From: Schistosoma haematobium | Taxonomy: Eukaryota; Platyhelminthes; Trematoda; Strigeidida; Schistosomatidae | Direction of reading: 5' to 3' | DNA: 64,000 nt | NCBI RefSeq assembly: GCF_000699445.3 | Contig: NC_067196.1 | Coordinates: 45,537,806-45,601,805 of the forward strand | Shown here: positions 1 through 10,989 of the stretch, one piece after another | How the letters are laid out: every line of letters starts with the position of its first letter | How positions within the stretch are numbered: position 1 is the first letter of the stretch | Program-made: the position numbers and the translations under genes | Notes under the pieces: generated by a model | What the model saw: only the letters and a program-made list of their open reading frames with translations | Told to the model about the DNA's origin: nothing | Database searches by the model: none

Positions 1-1580
1 AAAGTTACCCTCAAATTTGGCTTTCATTTTGAAAGTATTCTATTTTCAAAACTACGAATCAGTAGAGACATTTCTGCGTTAGTCTTAAAAATATACTACA
101 AAAAATTTACATTTAACCAAATAGTCAACTTTCCATTGATCAGTAAGGTATAATATAAATATTACCACACTCACTATATTATACATAGTTACATAATATA
201 TAACCTAAACTATAACTTCACTTCTTGCATGCACTGTCTATACGTTTAAGCAATTTATAACTGCTAGTCGTTTTAAAAAAGAGGGATCGATTGTAATATT
301 ATTATTATTATTATTAGTGAAAAACGTATTTTAAAGGACACTTGAAAAATGTTGCTGTGTGTGCTCTTTTCAACATCACATTTGATCATAACAATTGAAT
401 TACTAGAAATTTTATCGACATAATTTTTGTTTGTAAACATTTGATCATATCGATTTAAAAGTACCGAAAAATATGTTTTCAGCTAAATGCATTCCGTTTT
501 GCATTTTAATTAACAAAGTATGAACATTCTTACACAACCGATTAACATAGATGAACATAAGAGCATTTATTTAAATGAAAGTATTACTTAAAGCTAATTC
601 ATTCAGTTTTGGTTTTCGGATTATGACTGATTGGTTTGAGTTAAAAACAAATTAAGTAATCACTAATTTTCTATTGTATTTCATTTGAGCTCGTTGTTAG
701 GGTGTATTGGAGAAAGACTCTTAATCAAGTTTGAAGGTGATATGCACGTAGATTCATAAAAAAGAAAAAAAAAGATTTGTTAGAGTCATTGGAAATTGTT
801 CATAATGTTAATTATTATTCTAACCTTAACGATATGTGTATCCTAAAATAGAAATTCATGAAACACACAAAGATAGGTTTTCGAATCTGCAAAATTAATT
901 ATTATATGTTACATAATACCTAGTTCAAAAAATGACCGAGTTCTAAAGAAGAGTTTGAACTTAAAGTAAAAAGTAAGGTCATCAGAGTGAAAGAAGATCA
1001 ATAACAGTATCCCCATCAAAACTCATTAAGTTTAAAGATGTTTGCTCAAGAACCGTTTGAAATTGTCAACACACTGTTTACACAACTGAAAACATATTTT
1101 CTTTTATGATTTCAATTTATGTAAGATACAATTGAACCTATAAACAATAACTCAATCATTTATGTTCTTGACGCTAGAATTCTAGTGAATTTTCACTTGT
1201 TGCAAATTCTTCCTAAAAATTCCCTTTTGAATAAATATTGCATGTTAAAATTATCCCTGACATTATAGTTAAACAAATAGGTTGATTATGTAATGGCATC
1301 TTATGCTTCGAAATGATACATTTCAAAATAGGAATTTTGTTGAAAAGTTTGTTTGAATTCTTATTTTTAAAGAAAATTGTCTATTGATCACTTTTTTTTG
1401 TTTTAATTATTTTTTTAATGTAACTTTAGTTAGTAAAATTTTTAACTTTTATCCAATATGTAGCCTAAACAAGTCGAAATGAACCAACCAGACAATATAG
1501 TGAAAATTCCCATTTTGACATTTGCCTAATAAAAAAGAAGGACCGAATCGAGCGAAGAAATTTCTTTTCAATTAAGTTTT
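1..1580. other. AT-rich non-coding DNA
   Basis: Very AT-rich sequence with no long open frame and no recognisable protein motif. A short (ATT)n tract lies near 296-316. I see no gene or clear repeat boundary here. Confidence 0.6.
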
Positions 1581-1830
1581 TCATCATGGCTCTACACTAC
1601 TATATATATATACGACATACAATAATGAAATAATGCTCATCCAGTAGATACGTTACGTAATAATTACATGGTGACATTTCGATTATAAATTAACATTGAG
1701 CAATTGGAAGAAGGAGGAATAATAATAATCAAAGTAATTATTCGACAATCAAGAAGTTGCTACTTTGCACAAGACATTATTATTTCATTATTGTAAATCA
1801 TATATATATATTAGTGTAGAGCCATGATGA
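1581..1830. mobile_element. Foldback / MITE-like element
   Basis: About 55 bases at 1581-1635 are repeated as a near-perfect inverted copy at 1775-1830. Both ends read TCATCATGGCTCTACACTA inward, followed by a TA-rich run and AATAATGAAATAAT. The 140-base centre is AT-rich and has no ORF. This is the architecture of a miniature inverted-repeat element. I could not see a convincing target-site duplication, so the superfamily is unknown and a plain foldback repeat remains possible. Confidence 0.6.
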
Positions 1831-3515
1831 TAAACTGACAGTGTTTGAATAATGTACAGAAAAGCAATAAATTAGCCGATGATACATTTCTGTCAAAAAT
1901 TTCTAGGGAATTATTCAGAAATTAAGAATTCGTCTTTTTTGAAATATGTTTAGCATAATGTTGAAGTGAATTTTCAAACCTTTTCAACTGAACCAGACAA
2001 AAACATTAAAGAAAATGATGATATGATGCAAAAGGAAAGACATTCGACTTAAAATGTTGATCATTGTCTGGTATATATTAAATACTAGAGTGATAAATGA
2101 ATTTAAGGTATTTTCATTATTACCAACAGTTTGGGTTTTAGTCCTCATGGATCATATAAACATAGCATATAAATAAAACAGATCGTGTAGGAGGTTCTAT
2201 TTTATATATACGATCAACTAGAATAAGCGAAACATTGTACATGTAAATGAGAACCAGGTGAGTAACCACCATTGTTTTCCTATGTCTTTATTTAAGTTAT
2301 CTAAAAAGGTAACCTTCTCATACTCTTTGACAAACTACGTTTAATCTACTTGATATATAAGCCGATTAGTCTTCTGTACTGTGTTTAAAGTGAATATAAT
2401 GCAGATGAATATGATACCTTACGGAATCGCTAGTGATATTGCACATGTTTACTTAATCTGAGTAGATCTACATATACGCAGTTGCTGTTACGATTAGCAA
2501 AGTTCACGATAAGGGAGCAAAGTTAGATACAAATTTCGATAAGTTATCTATGAAATCTTGATATTACAATTCCATTATTATAAGTCTAACCTGTAGCTGA
2601 GTGATTTCCATTAACTATTACCAAGCATTCACTTATGATGTTGAACCCTTTAAATGCTCATGAACTGGTTGATATCCTGTTATCGAAGTAACACAACAGC
2701 AAGTTAATCTAATAAAATACCCATCGTTTAAGGCTTTATTGCCAACATCCGTTACCTCTGACATTAAGAATTATAAAATTGTGGAACTTATCATATCGAA
2801 ATTTCTAACTTCCGATTTTGTATTCTAACCTGAAGATAAAAATTAATTGATACAATGTCTCTGTTTTATTGAAGTAACGAAATTATGGACTATAGTTTAC
2901 AAGTTAAGTTCATTCAATCGTGATAAAATAGCATTTTCTAATATGAAAATTCCAAACCTAAAATAGACAATAATGATGTATGAAGTCAAGACTATCTATT
3001 ATATAATAAGATTCACAAAGATATAAAGTATTATTATATTCTGGTAAATATTAGTTACAGCATAAGGTTCAATATAGTTATTTCAATGCCAATATTAAAT
3101 TTTTAAATTAGAACAATTTATAAATATCACCGTTAAAAGTACACATTATGATCAAATGAGTGACTGAAGCAACCATGAATCATTTTACGTTAGTTTTATT
3201 TTATTTTACTTTTTGTTTTTTTTTTGTTATTTATAAAGTGTAATTGTGTAAATTCACTTATGATTTCACTTTAGAAATAATAAAGTTAAATGAAATACAA
3301 ATTATATAATTCGTCTTAATTAATAAACAAATCTTAGATATTCACATGTTGATTATTTTTAGTAATCTGTAATTACAAATGATTAACACTTAATTAATAA
3401 TGATTTGTTTTGGAATAGGATATGAAATTCAATGTTATTAAATATACATACATTAGATCTGTTCCAATTAGATAATTACTATTGTTATCAAAAAGGGTTT
3501 TGTAGAGATTTTAGT
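1831..3515. other. AT-rich non-coding DNA
   Basis: No open frame with protein-like composition and no repeat structure that I can support. Probably intergenic or deep intronic. Confidence 0.5.
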
Positions 3516-3574
3516 AATTTAAATAGTTCAAATCATGAGTCAATTGAAGCTAGACCACCATGATAAACCTGGAA

Positions 3575-3620
3575 GCACTAAACGGCCGTTCCGTTCTAGT
3601 ATGAGACTCCTCAGCAGTGA
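3575..3620 (-). ncRNA. Decayed hammerhead ribozyme, left arm of copy A
   Basis: Read on the - strand, the arm keeps CTGAGGA and GGCCGTT, but the GAAAC core block has become GGAAC and the flanking helices have mismatches. It is probably inactive. It matters because it is the mirror image of the ribozyme in the right arm of the same element. Confidence 0.5.
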
Positions 3621-3696
3621 TCTAATGGTTAAGCGTTCGCGCGCTCAAGACTGTTAGATCCTGAGTTTGAATCTCACGGGGGCGGGTCATGGATGC

Positions 3697-3742
3697 GCAC
3701 TGCTGAGGAGTCCCATACTAGGAAGAAACGGCCGTTTAGTGC
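3697..3742 (+). ncRNA. Hammerhead ribozyme, weakened (copy A)
   Basis: The catalytic blocks CTGAGGA (3703-3709) and GAAAC (3725-3729) are intact and correctly spaced. Stem I pairs GCACTG with TAGTGC with one G-U wobble. Stem II is GTCC with GGAA, so one pair is lost. Stem III is the palindrome ACGGCCGT. The cleavage triplet is GTT rather than the preferred GTC, after position 3736. It may self-cleave weakly. Confidence 0.65.
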
Positions 3743-3798
3743 TCCCAGGTTTGTCATGGTGGTCTAGCTTCAATTGTCTCATGATTTCAACCATTAAA

Positions 3799-6700
3799 AA
3801 AATTACTATTGTACTATTTTCTAAATGTCTGTTATAGATATCTTTAATAATTCTTTATATTATTTAACACAAAGGTTTTTATAATTATCAAATAAGAGTT
3901 CAACAAATGAATTAAAATAACCACTAAAAACCACTACAAAGAAATTATTGTTATACCATATGACTTCTTTAATTCATTTTAAATGGCTTTAATAAACTTG
4001 GATTTATTTACATTTAACATACTGAACTCAGTTACTACTGGTTATTTGGTAACCTGATATATTATGATACTTGCCTAAATTCACTTACATTTAAAATATT
4101 CTATTTCATATTTAATAATGATGGTGATGTTATTAATAGTGATAATTTTACATGATTGTTTTTAGCAAACTAATTACTTACATAGAAAACGTGTTTTACT
4201 TTATTATTATTATTATTATTGTTATTATTATAATTAGCTTTATTTATTATTATATTTATGGTACAATATAGAATTCGTAGCACAAAGTAGTTTAATGAGT
4301 TTCCGTTTCTAATTTCTTGATTGATATTTTAAGGATAAATATTGAGTGGTCGCCAGTTAAATGTTAACAGTTCGAGAATCGATATCTGCATAATGTTCGT
4401 TCTTTTCAATGCATATTACCAACCACCATGATGTTTCAGATTGTGCGTTTCTAAAACTTGTACAGAGAAAGGTCGTAAACTTTTCTTAAAAGCGCACTTG
4501 AATAGTTTATGCAATTAATCGACATAATGACCTGTTAAAAGAAACAAGAAAACAGACAACTTGTTGAAATATCTAGATGGCAGGAACAGGTAACCCAGAT
4601 ATTTAAGCAGGACGCCGGATTATAATTAAAGTTTAAATGTCATTCAGAAGTCTCTTATTGTCTCTTATTATTCTTTTCATAAATGCTGGAAAGTCAATTT
4701 TAAGGAATCTTATAACCTTTTAATAAATAATTTAGTACTCTGTTTCTATTATGACCTATTAAGAAGCTTAAATGTGTTTTTTTAGTAGTAGTAAAATGCT
4801 TTACTACTGACACATTTATTCTGTACATGATGACTACATCATTCCTAACTAGGATGAATACAGTGATTCGTTTTCAACTTTCGGTTCATATTTAAAAATG
4901 GAGGGTTATAACCTTTAATTAAAAAAGTGGACCTCAATATATAATCTCCATCTGAAATGTGGCAGAAAAATCCGACCTGAGGTTTCCTCGTGACGCTGTA
5001 AACTATATTACACAAAACTTCCAATCTCGGTCCACTAAATCTTAAATGTTGCTCAATGTATATATTTATATATATATATGTATGTGTATACTTATGAGTT
5101 TCGGATTGTGTGATTATGTATGTATATAAATACAAAGGTTACGCGCTGGGTTCGCAAAAGGAAGGTAAGCTGAACTGTCTGCCCTATATCTAATGAAATC
5201 AGCGACCTGAACCAATAAATCTAAGATATAATAAAAAGATATGGTATCAAATTCTAGGTAGAAGTGTTTATCAACGCTCTCCGAGAATGCTTACGCTTAT
5301 GTGTATGTCATGAAGTGTATGGATGAAGGTCTTTTTTACCGGTAACATCCTTGTAATGAGTAAGAGATAGTTAATTTCGGTATGCTTTGCAAAGGGAGCT
5401 TTGATTATCTACCCTCTCAGGTGGATAAATATACCTATATGTATGTTATGGGACGGTTTAGGGAAAATATGTATTACTGGCACGCACGTAACGTATATTT
5501 GCTCCCATATTGAGTATACCAATGTGTATGCCAAGGAATGGATGAGTGAAAACTGGTGTCACCAGAATGCATGTCAAGTATAATTGCCCCTGGTGCAATG
5601 CCTGAACGCCGAAACCCAGGCGTATCGATTTTCCCACGAAGTCACACCCACGCGCTGGATCTGTCAACCTTGAATACACGGAAACCAAGGCCAAAAAAGC
5701 TTCAATGGCTTCGCGAGACAAGGCTTAACCAACCTTAAATGGATGGAACACCATTTGAAATATACATTAAGATATAACTAACTTCGAATTAATTTAAATA
5801 ACCGACAGAATTGAGTAATATCTGGGGAATGGATACTGGCAACCGTTTGCTGGTTGGTTCGCATAAGATTATTAACCCGATCTCTTTTATCGCCTACCAG
5901 TTATTATTCGTTAGTCTTAGATAAAGTTACTTTGAAGAAACTGTTACGGCTTTACATCTAATTTAGAACGTAGCATTGCTATGGAACAAATCAAAGTTAA
6001 AAATGGAATAGATATGACTAGGGTATGCATCATAGGGTATACATCACCTATTCGACCTTAAAATAGTAATCGTATAACACACTTCACTTTCTCTGGGACA
6101 TATTAAGTTATCTATTAACAGAACATGTTTTATCTGTCTCTTCAATATTATTGTGTTAAGAAACTGAAGAATAAAATTCCCCACAAAAAATATACCGTAG
6201 CTATGAACGTGACTTCATTAAATCTGATTTGAATTCATCGATAGGATTTATTCAAGACTTAACATTTAGTGTGGAAATCTCAGTACGAGACGATCGAAAT
6301 GACCTAGGTTATATTTTTAAATTTAATACTAAATGATGTGGACTTGTATTACATAGAAAGTATCAGTAGATTCATCTTGCTGACGAATAGCAATAAAATA
6401 CTGGTCTCGTACATTTTGTTGATTGGATGACAGCTCACGAGTATACCACTTTTAATATTGTATGTTACTCGTTTCTTGAGAGCCTTTACACTTTTTCTTG
6501 TTGATTTATTTTGATGATTGTGCACTGCATATTTGAACCAGAAACCCGTTTTTGTCGTCATTAATATAAACATCATTTAATTTACATTTTTATACATTTG
6601 ATTTTCCATAAAATCCGTTATCCACTTTCATTCGTTGTAGTTCGGTAATACGTTTTCTTATTTGAATGGTTAAGCTATTTATCATTTACAATAAAATGAT

Positions 6701-6994
6701 TAATTATCTTAGTAAAACCAAGTATCAGGTGTATTGTCATTTAACTAGATATTTTTCTCACAAAACAACAAAATATTCAAAATTAGGCTTCGTATTTCTG
6801 ATGAATGATAGGTTGAAAATATTTCGAATGGCTAGAATAGAATATCAAAGATCAAATACGTCTTTAGGACAAAATATAACCGTATTGTAGGTTTCTCTAA
6901 ATAGAATTAAGTTTCTCCTGGGGTAGTTACTGTTTCAGTATTGATAGATACAAATAATTATCAGAATGGGAAGTCGTGAAAATTATAGTAATTT
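3799..6994. other. Non-coding DNA, no gene seen
   Basis: Mostly AT-rich with an (ATT)n tract near 4203-4240 and a TA-rich run near 5060-5085. The part from 5400 to 5740 is less AT-rich and has short open frames on both strands, but none has a recognisable motif or matched splice sites, so I do not call a gene. Confidence 0.5.
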
Positions 6995-7339
6995 TAACAG
7001 TTGAATTTATAAATCAATCTAAGTTAGGCCACCATTGAAAACCTGGAAAGATGCCGTGACGAGAGAAGTGCAATAAATGTCGGATTTGAGACAGTTATCC
7101 ATCTCAGACAACGGATGAACGGTTGCGCGAGTTAGATATTAACACCCTTGGATGCCAGCTCAGTAGTCTAGTAGACATGCGCTTGTGCGCAAGGCTCAGG
7201 GTCCTTGGTTCGAGTCCCGGATGCGGAGTCATGTGTACGCACTGTTAAGTAGTCACACACTAGAACGAAACAGCAGTCCGCGGCTTCAAGGCTTTCAGTA
7301 GTGGTCTAACTTAAATCGACTCATGAATTTAACTGTTTG
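6995..7339. mobile_element. Hammerhead foldback element, copy B, with tRNA-like core
   Basis: The ends are inverted copies of the family arm (6995-7050 and 7285-7339, sharing AGTTAG-CCAC and AACAGTT). The centre contains a clear tRNA-derived segment at about 7158-7230: box A-like TAGTCTAGTAGA and a textbook box B GGTTCGAGTCC at 7207-7217. At 7239-7284 a decayed hammerhead remains: GAAAC and part of stem I survive, but CTGAGGA has become CTGTTAA. The element reads as a SINE with a Pol III promoter rather than a tRNA gene. Confidence 0.6.
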
Positions 7340-8187
7340 AATTTAAAATAAAACAGATTGAAGAATGAAAGCAAATAACCAACACTTTCATAACTGATGA
7401 ATTTACTTTATTATATTGAATACCTTTTATTTAATTAATACAGGTGAAGATAAACTCAGACAAAGATATCCAACCTACTTGATTAAGTGTACATTATTGT
7501 AGCAATGGAATAAACTGAAAACATTAATCATACAAAAATTTAAAAATAACCTGTACTTATATGAACTAAGTATCATATCGAAGGTATATGCATCTTTTAT
7601 CTCACTCAATAAGTCGATTACAAAATTAATCGAAGTTCAATAATGAGATAAAGAAGTAAAAGAGTACCAGGTTAATTAACAATCACCCAGATGATATGCG
7701 TACATATCTAATTAGCCGAAAAAGAAATTAAATTAGGAGAAATATAAGTAAATAATTCTTATGAGTTGTTAATACTCTAATCAAAATTACAGTTGGTAAG
7801 AAGGTAGATGAAAATATTTCACTAAATTCACCGGTTGAAAAAAGAACTTCAAATAAATACTTCATGTTTTGGACTTAGTTAAAAGAAATTATAATTTCCG
7901 ATAATTAACCCCTAAAGATATAGATGAAGAGCGAAAAAACTATCAAGTTTTTCAGGAAAATGAATATTGTCTTAATTTTGCTTTATCGGTTTAATACACT
8001 TGCTTTTTACGTGTAACATCGAGTTACGTTTTCATTACATTTAAAATTGGAAAAATCATGTACAGTTATTGTTCCATTTTGTAGTTACTATCTAAATTAG
8101 ATTAAATATTTACTTTATATTTCAAGCTACTTGATGAAACCAATTTGTTAATTCATTAATTCGTGTCTATTAAACTTTTAAGTCATG
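7340..8187. other. AT-rich non-coding DNA
   Basis: No ORF, RNA gene or repeat boundary that I can support. Confidence 0.5.
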
Positions 8188-8765
8188 AGGTCGATTATGA
8201 ACATAGTGGTCTTGAGTGCTGTTAGAGGTATGAGGGCGGATATCACTTCCGAGTTGCCCAAGCCGTGTAAGGGTTCTTCCGGAACTGCCTGAAAAGGAAA
8301 TTGGATTAGATGTGGTCTTGGTGACCCTGAGAGCGTGACCGCAGTGCCCAGGGGACAACTGCTTGAGGTCGGTCACGCGACCTTTTTGTGACTAATTTTC
8401 GTGTTAGCTCCCTACTTGTTGAGACCTTACCTCCGAGGACGGATATCCATGAGATAAAGCGAGATGTGCATTTTTACGGTCGACATTTTCTAACCCCACC
8501 CCTCCTTGTGTGAAGGCAATAATGCTATCATGCTGGTCGTATGAAGGAAACGCTCTACTGCCACCACAATTCTGTACAGTCAGCAGTACAACTTCGCCTT
8601 CGGACCATGGGTTTGTTTCCTTTAGTCTTATCGCTCTTCAACCGACCTGTCTGGCATGGTAGGACATTGGGGAACGATTGTTTCAGACAGTATAGCTCGA
8701 TTCGTTCATTACGATAGGGAAGTCCGACTACCACTTCAAGGTAGTAACAACGGTCAGATTTAAAT
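8188..8765 (-). mobile_element. 5' fragment of an APE-type LINE
   Basis: This segment is closely similar to the 5' end of the LINE at 24.7-27.5 kb (compare 26900-27465) in the same - orientation. Both carry the TDLKQLSPGHCGHA coding stretch, here at 8370-8320 on the - strand. Only the 5' region is present; endonuclease and reverse transcriptase are missing. I saw no target duplication. Relative to the usual 5'-truncated LINE copy, the wrong end has been kept. Confidence 0.75.
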
Positions 8766-8904
8766 TGTGATACCCCATTCGAACAATATTTGAGATTTAT
8801 AATGTGAATATATTTTACAATATACCTTTCTTCTACATAAGTACATTTTTAACATTTTCATACTGGAAGATTATGAATAAATATAAACATTATCAAACTA
8901 TCGA

Positions 8905-9055
8905 TTGAATTAACTTGGTATTGTTTCCTTTGAGTCCCGAAATGAACATCAACTCTTCGATGCAGATACATCCAGCTGACGAGTCACAAATAGGACGAAA
9001 CACGCGTTCTAGATTCCACTGCTAACCACTATTCCTTTTTGCTTATTGACTGAAT
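8905..9055 (+). mobile_element. Sm-alpha-like hammerhead SINE
   Basis: The sequence around the ribozyme at 8970-9014 resembles the schistosome Sm-alpha retroposon family: a TTGAGTCC-containing lead-in, the hammerhead, then GATTCCACTGCTAACCA and GCTTATTGACTGAATTA. That family is known to carry an active hammerhead in a tRNA-related SINE. Ends are approximate. Confidence 0.65.
8970..9014 (+). ncRNA. Hammerhead ribozyme, Sm-alpha type, decayed
   Basis: Core block CTGACGA is at 8976-8982 and GAAAC at 8997-9001. Stem II is GTCA-CAAATA-GGAC with one A-G mismatch. Stem I pairs ATCCAG with CTAGAT with one mismatch. Stem III has one mismatch, and the triplet is GTT instead of GTC, with cleavage expected after 9008. 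The fold is recognisable but activity should be poor. Confidence 0.7.
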
Positions 9056-9990
9056 TATTTTAACAAAGATTTGTTTACTGAAAATATTAAATATCTTAAA
9101 TACTAAACCCTTCACTTTAATCACATGTTATGAAAACTAATTAAATCCATGATGAGAGATAACTGAATAGGTGAAACACTATAAGTTTAGTTATTCATTC
9201 ATTTAATTTATTCATAAATAATTGTCTATTTAAACATTTCATCCGCGTATTCACGGAAAATCAATAAAATTGATAAGAACCAATCCGGATATGTTTTGTT
9301 ATCTTTCATTTCTCAAAAGATTTCCTTCTCTTTATACTTCTTTTTTTTATCTTAATCTTTATTGATTCCTTCCGCTGTTCAGATTTTTCTATAATAATGA
9401 TATTCGCATTATACTTGTTTAGTATATGCTCTCCTCAAGTTAGACAAAACTGTTTCATATTCAATGTTACAACAGTCTGTATTTGACTAGATAATAATAC
9501 ATTTGAAAAACACCTATGCATATATATGTATAAACAAAAAGAGAGTTATTCTAAATCTTTTAGTGTTATTTTACTGAAGAATAAACATTTCTGTTTTTCT
9601 TTTAAATAAATAAAATAATGAACTATCAAATTTATATCTGTATGGATCAAAGATGTAATGGATATTATAATCAATTCTTTAGAAAAACACTACCGTATTA
9701 TAGTCATCTAATGAATCTCTCTTCATTTCTCTTATTTGACTTTATGACAAGAACATTTTTTATGTAGATATAGATTTTTATGTAACATAAAACGACTGTA
9801 ATATTAATTAAGTCAAATACCTTAATATACGTTTATAATATTCAATATTTATATATTAAAATATCTTATTATCTCATTAATTATAAAGCATTTACAAAGT
9901 TCATTAAATGATTTTCTGTATTGTTTCTTGTATGATTAATTTTAAGAAAAAAATCTGGACTCCAGTTAACTAATTATTATGCCTAAACTA
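9056..9990. other. AT-rich non-coding DNA
   Basis: No gene or repeat that I can support. Confidence 0.5.
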
Positions 9991-9994
9991 ATAA

Positions 9995-10970
9995 TAATTT
10001 TGATGGAGTTTTGTTCTCTGAGCTAGATGGTTTGGTCATGGAGCTTTTATCGTTCTACTGAACAACATCAGAACAAACCTCAGGTAGAAGTGAAGTGTTC
10101 GAATTTCTCCACATATGGTTCACAGCTTGTCCTATAAACCTCGATGTTAGCTGATTCTTGTTGACTTTAAACTTTTCATTGTTTACTTTGTTTTGATTGT
10201 ATCTCCCATCGATTTGATTTTCGGTCCTATGTTTGTGCATAATTTCCCTGATTGGTTGATAAATTGGATCGATTTCAATGTGCTTGTTGATTGACCTGAG
10301 TGACAAACTTCTAAAAATTCTCTGGTGGTTTTAGAATTGCCTCCATCCAATATTTTCACATTTTTCCAGTCGAATGTGTGTCCGCAGTTGTCCACGTGCT
10401 TTGATATTAGTAAGTACATGTCATGGCGTTTGACTGCTAATTGATGTTCATGCAGGCTAAATGAAAAGGGCGTCCGTTTTGGCCGCTGTAGTGATTTTTG
10501 CATTTAGTACAATTTATTTTGTAGATGATGCTCGATTTTTCTTCTTTTGTCATTTCATCCTTTGGTTTGCATAGGATTGATTGTAGTGATTTTGTGGGTT
10601 TGTGTGCAGCACCTATCCTGAAAGGTTTCAACAATCTCGTTGTAGTTTCTGATATACCTTTTATGTATGGTTGAGTGATCCGTTTGTTGGTTTGTGTGTT
10701 TGACTTTGTTTCTGATGATGCGTGCGGTTGGTATTTTTCGATGAAGTTGAATGGGTAGCCGTTCTTTTGAAAGATGGTCTTCAAGAACTTTTCTTTATTT
10801 TTTGAGCTGCAAGTGTTTCTCCGCCGTCTTGAACAAAGTTTGTACCTGGTTGATTTTGTGAGCTCTAGGGTTGTTTCTACTGTAGTTGAGAATTTGATCT
10901 GTGTCGGTCGGCTTCTTATACACTTGTGTCTCCAGTTTACTTATGACGGTTCTCGTGATAATAATAATAA
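9995..10970 (-). pseudogene. Penelope-like retroelement remnant with GIY-YIG endonuclease
   Basis: On the - strand, broken frames encode the end of a Penelope-type reverse transcriptase followed by its C-terminal GIY-YIG endonuclease. Seen: a thumb-like segment around 10930-10800 containing KKPTDTDQ, a linker containing FRIGAAHKPTKSL at 10625-10585, the Cys pair YKINCTKC, and YSGQNGR at the place of YIGQTGR. After a frameshift near 10450 come an HxxxC region with GHTFDW and the NVKIL-FLEV block. The copy is 5'-truncated inside the RT and has frameshifts, so it is dead. In this class the RT and GIY-YIG domains are fused. Confidence 0.8.
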
Positions 10971-10989
10971 TGACAATAATAGTGGGTTT

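Larger units (their letters stand above)
3516..3798. mobile_element. Hammerhead foldback element, copy A
   Basis: Two arms of about 100 bases face each other as an inverted repeat (about 3516-3620 and 3697-3798). Each contains the shared blocks CTAGACCACCAT, ACCTGG, AGCACT and CGGCCGTT. The right arm holds a hammerhead-like fold on the + strand and the left arm a decayed one on the - strand. Between the arms, 3617-3680 resembles a tRNA-derived Pol III promoter: a box A-like segment (TGATCTAATGG) and a box B-like segment (GTTTGAATC). The same arms recur at 7.0, 15.3 and 37.3 kb, so this is a dispersed family. Confidence 0.7.

Noticed and set aside
296..316. Short (ATT)n tracts here and near 4203-4240 as possible regulatory or CRISPR-like repeats
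   Set aside because: Simple microsatellites; no spaced direct repeats anywhere in the window suggest a CRISPR array, and the genome is eukaryotic.
7158..7230. Possible tRNA gene with a perfect box B
   Set aside because: No matching acceptor stem; the segment lies inside the foldback SINE-like family and recurs in decayed forms at 3.6 and 37.4 kb.
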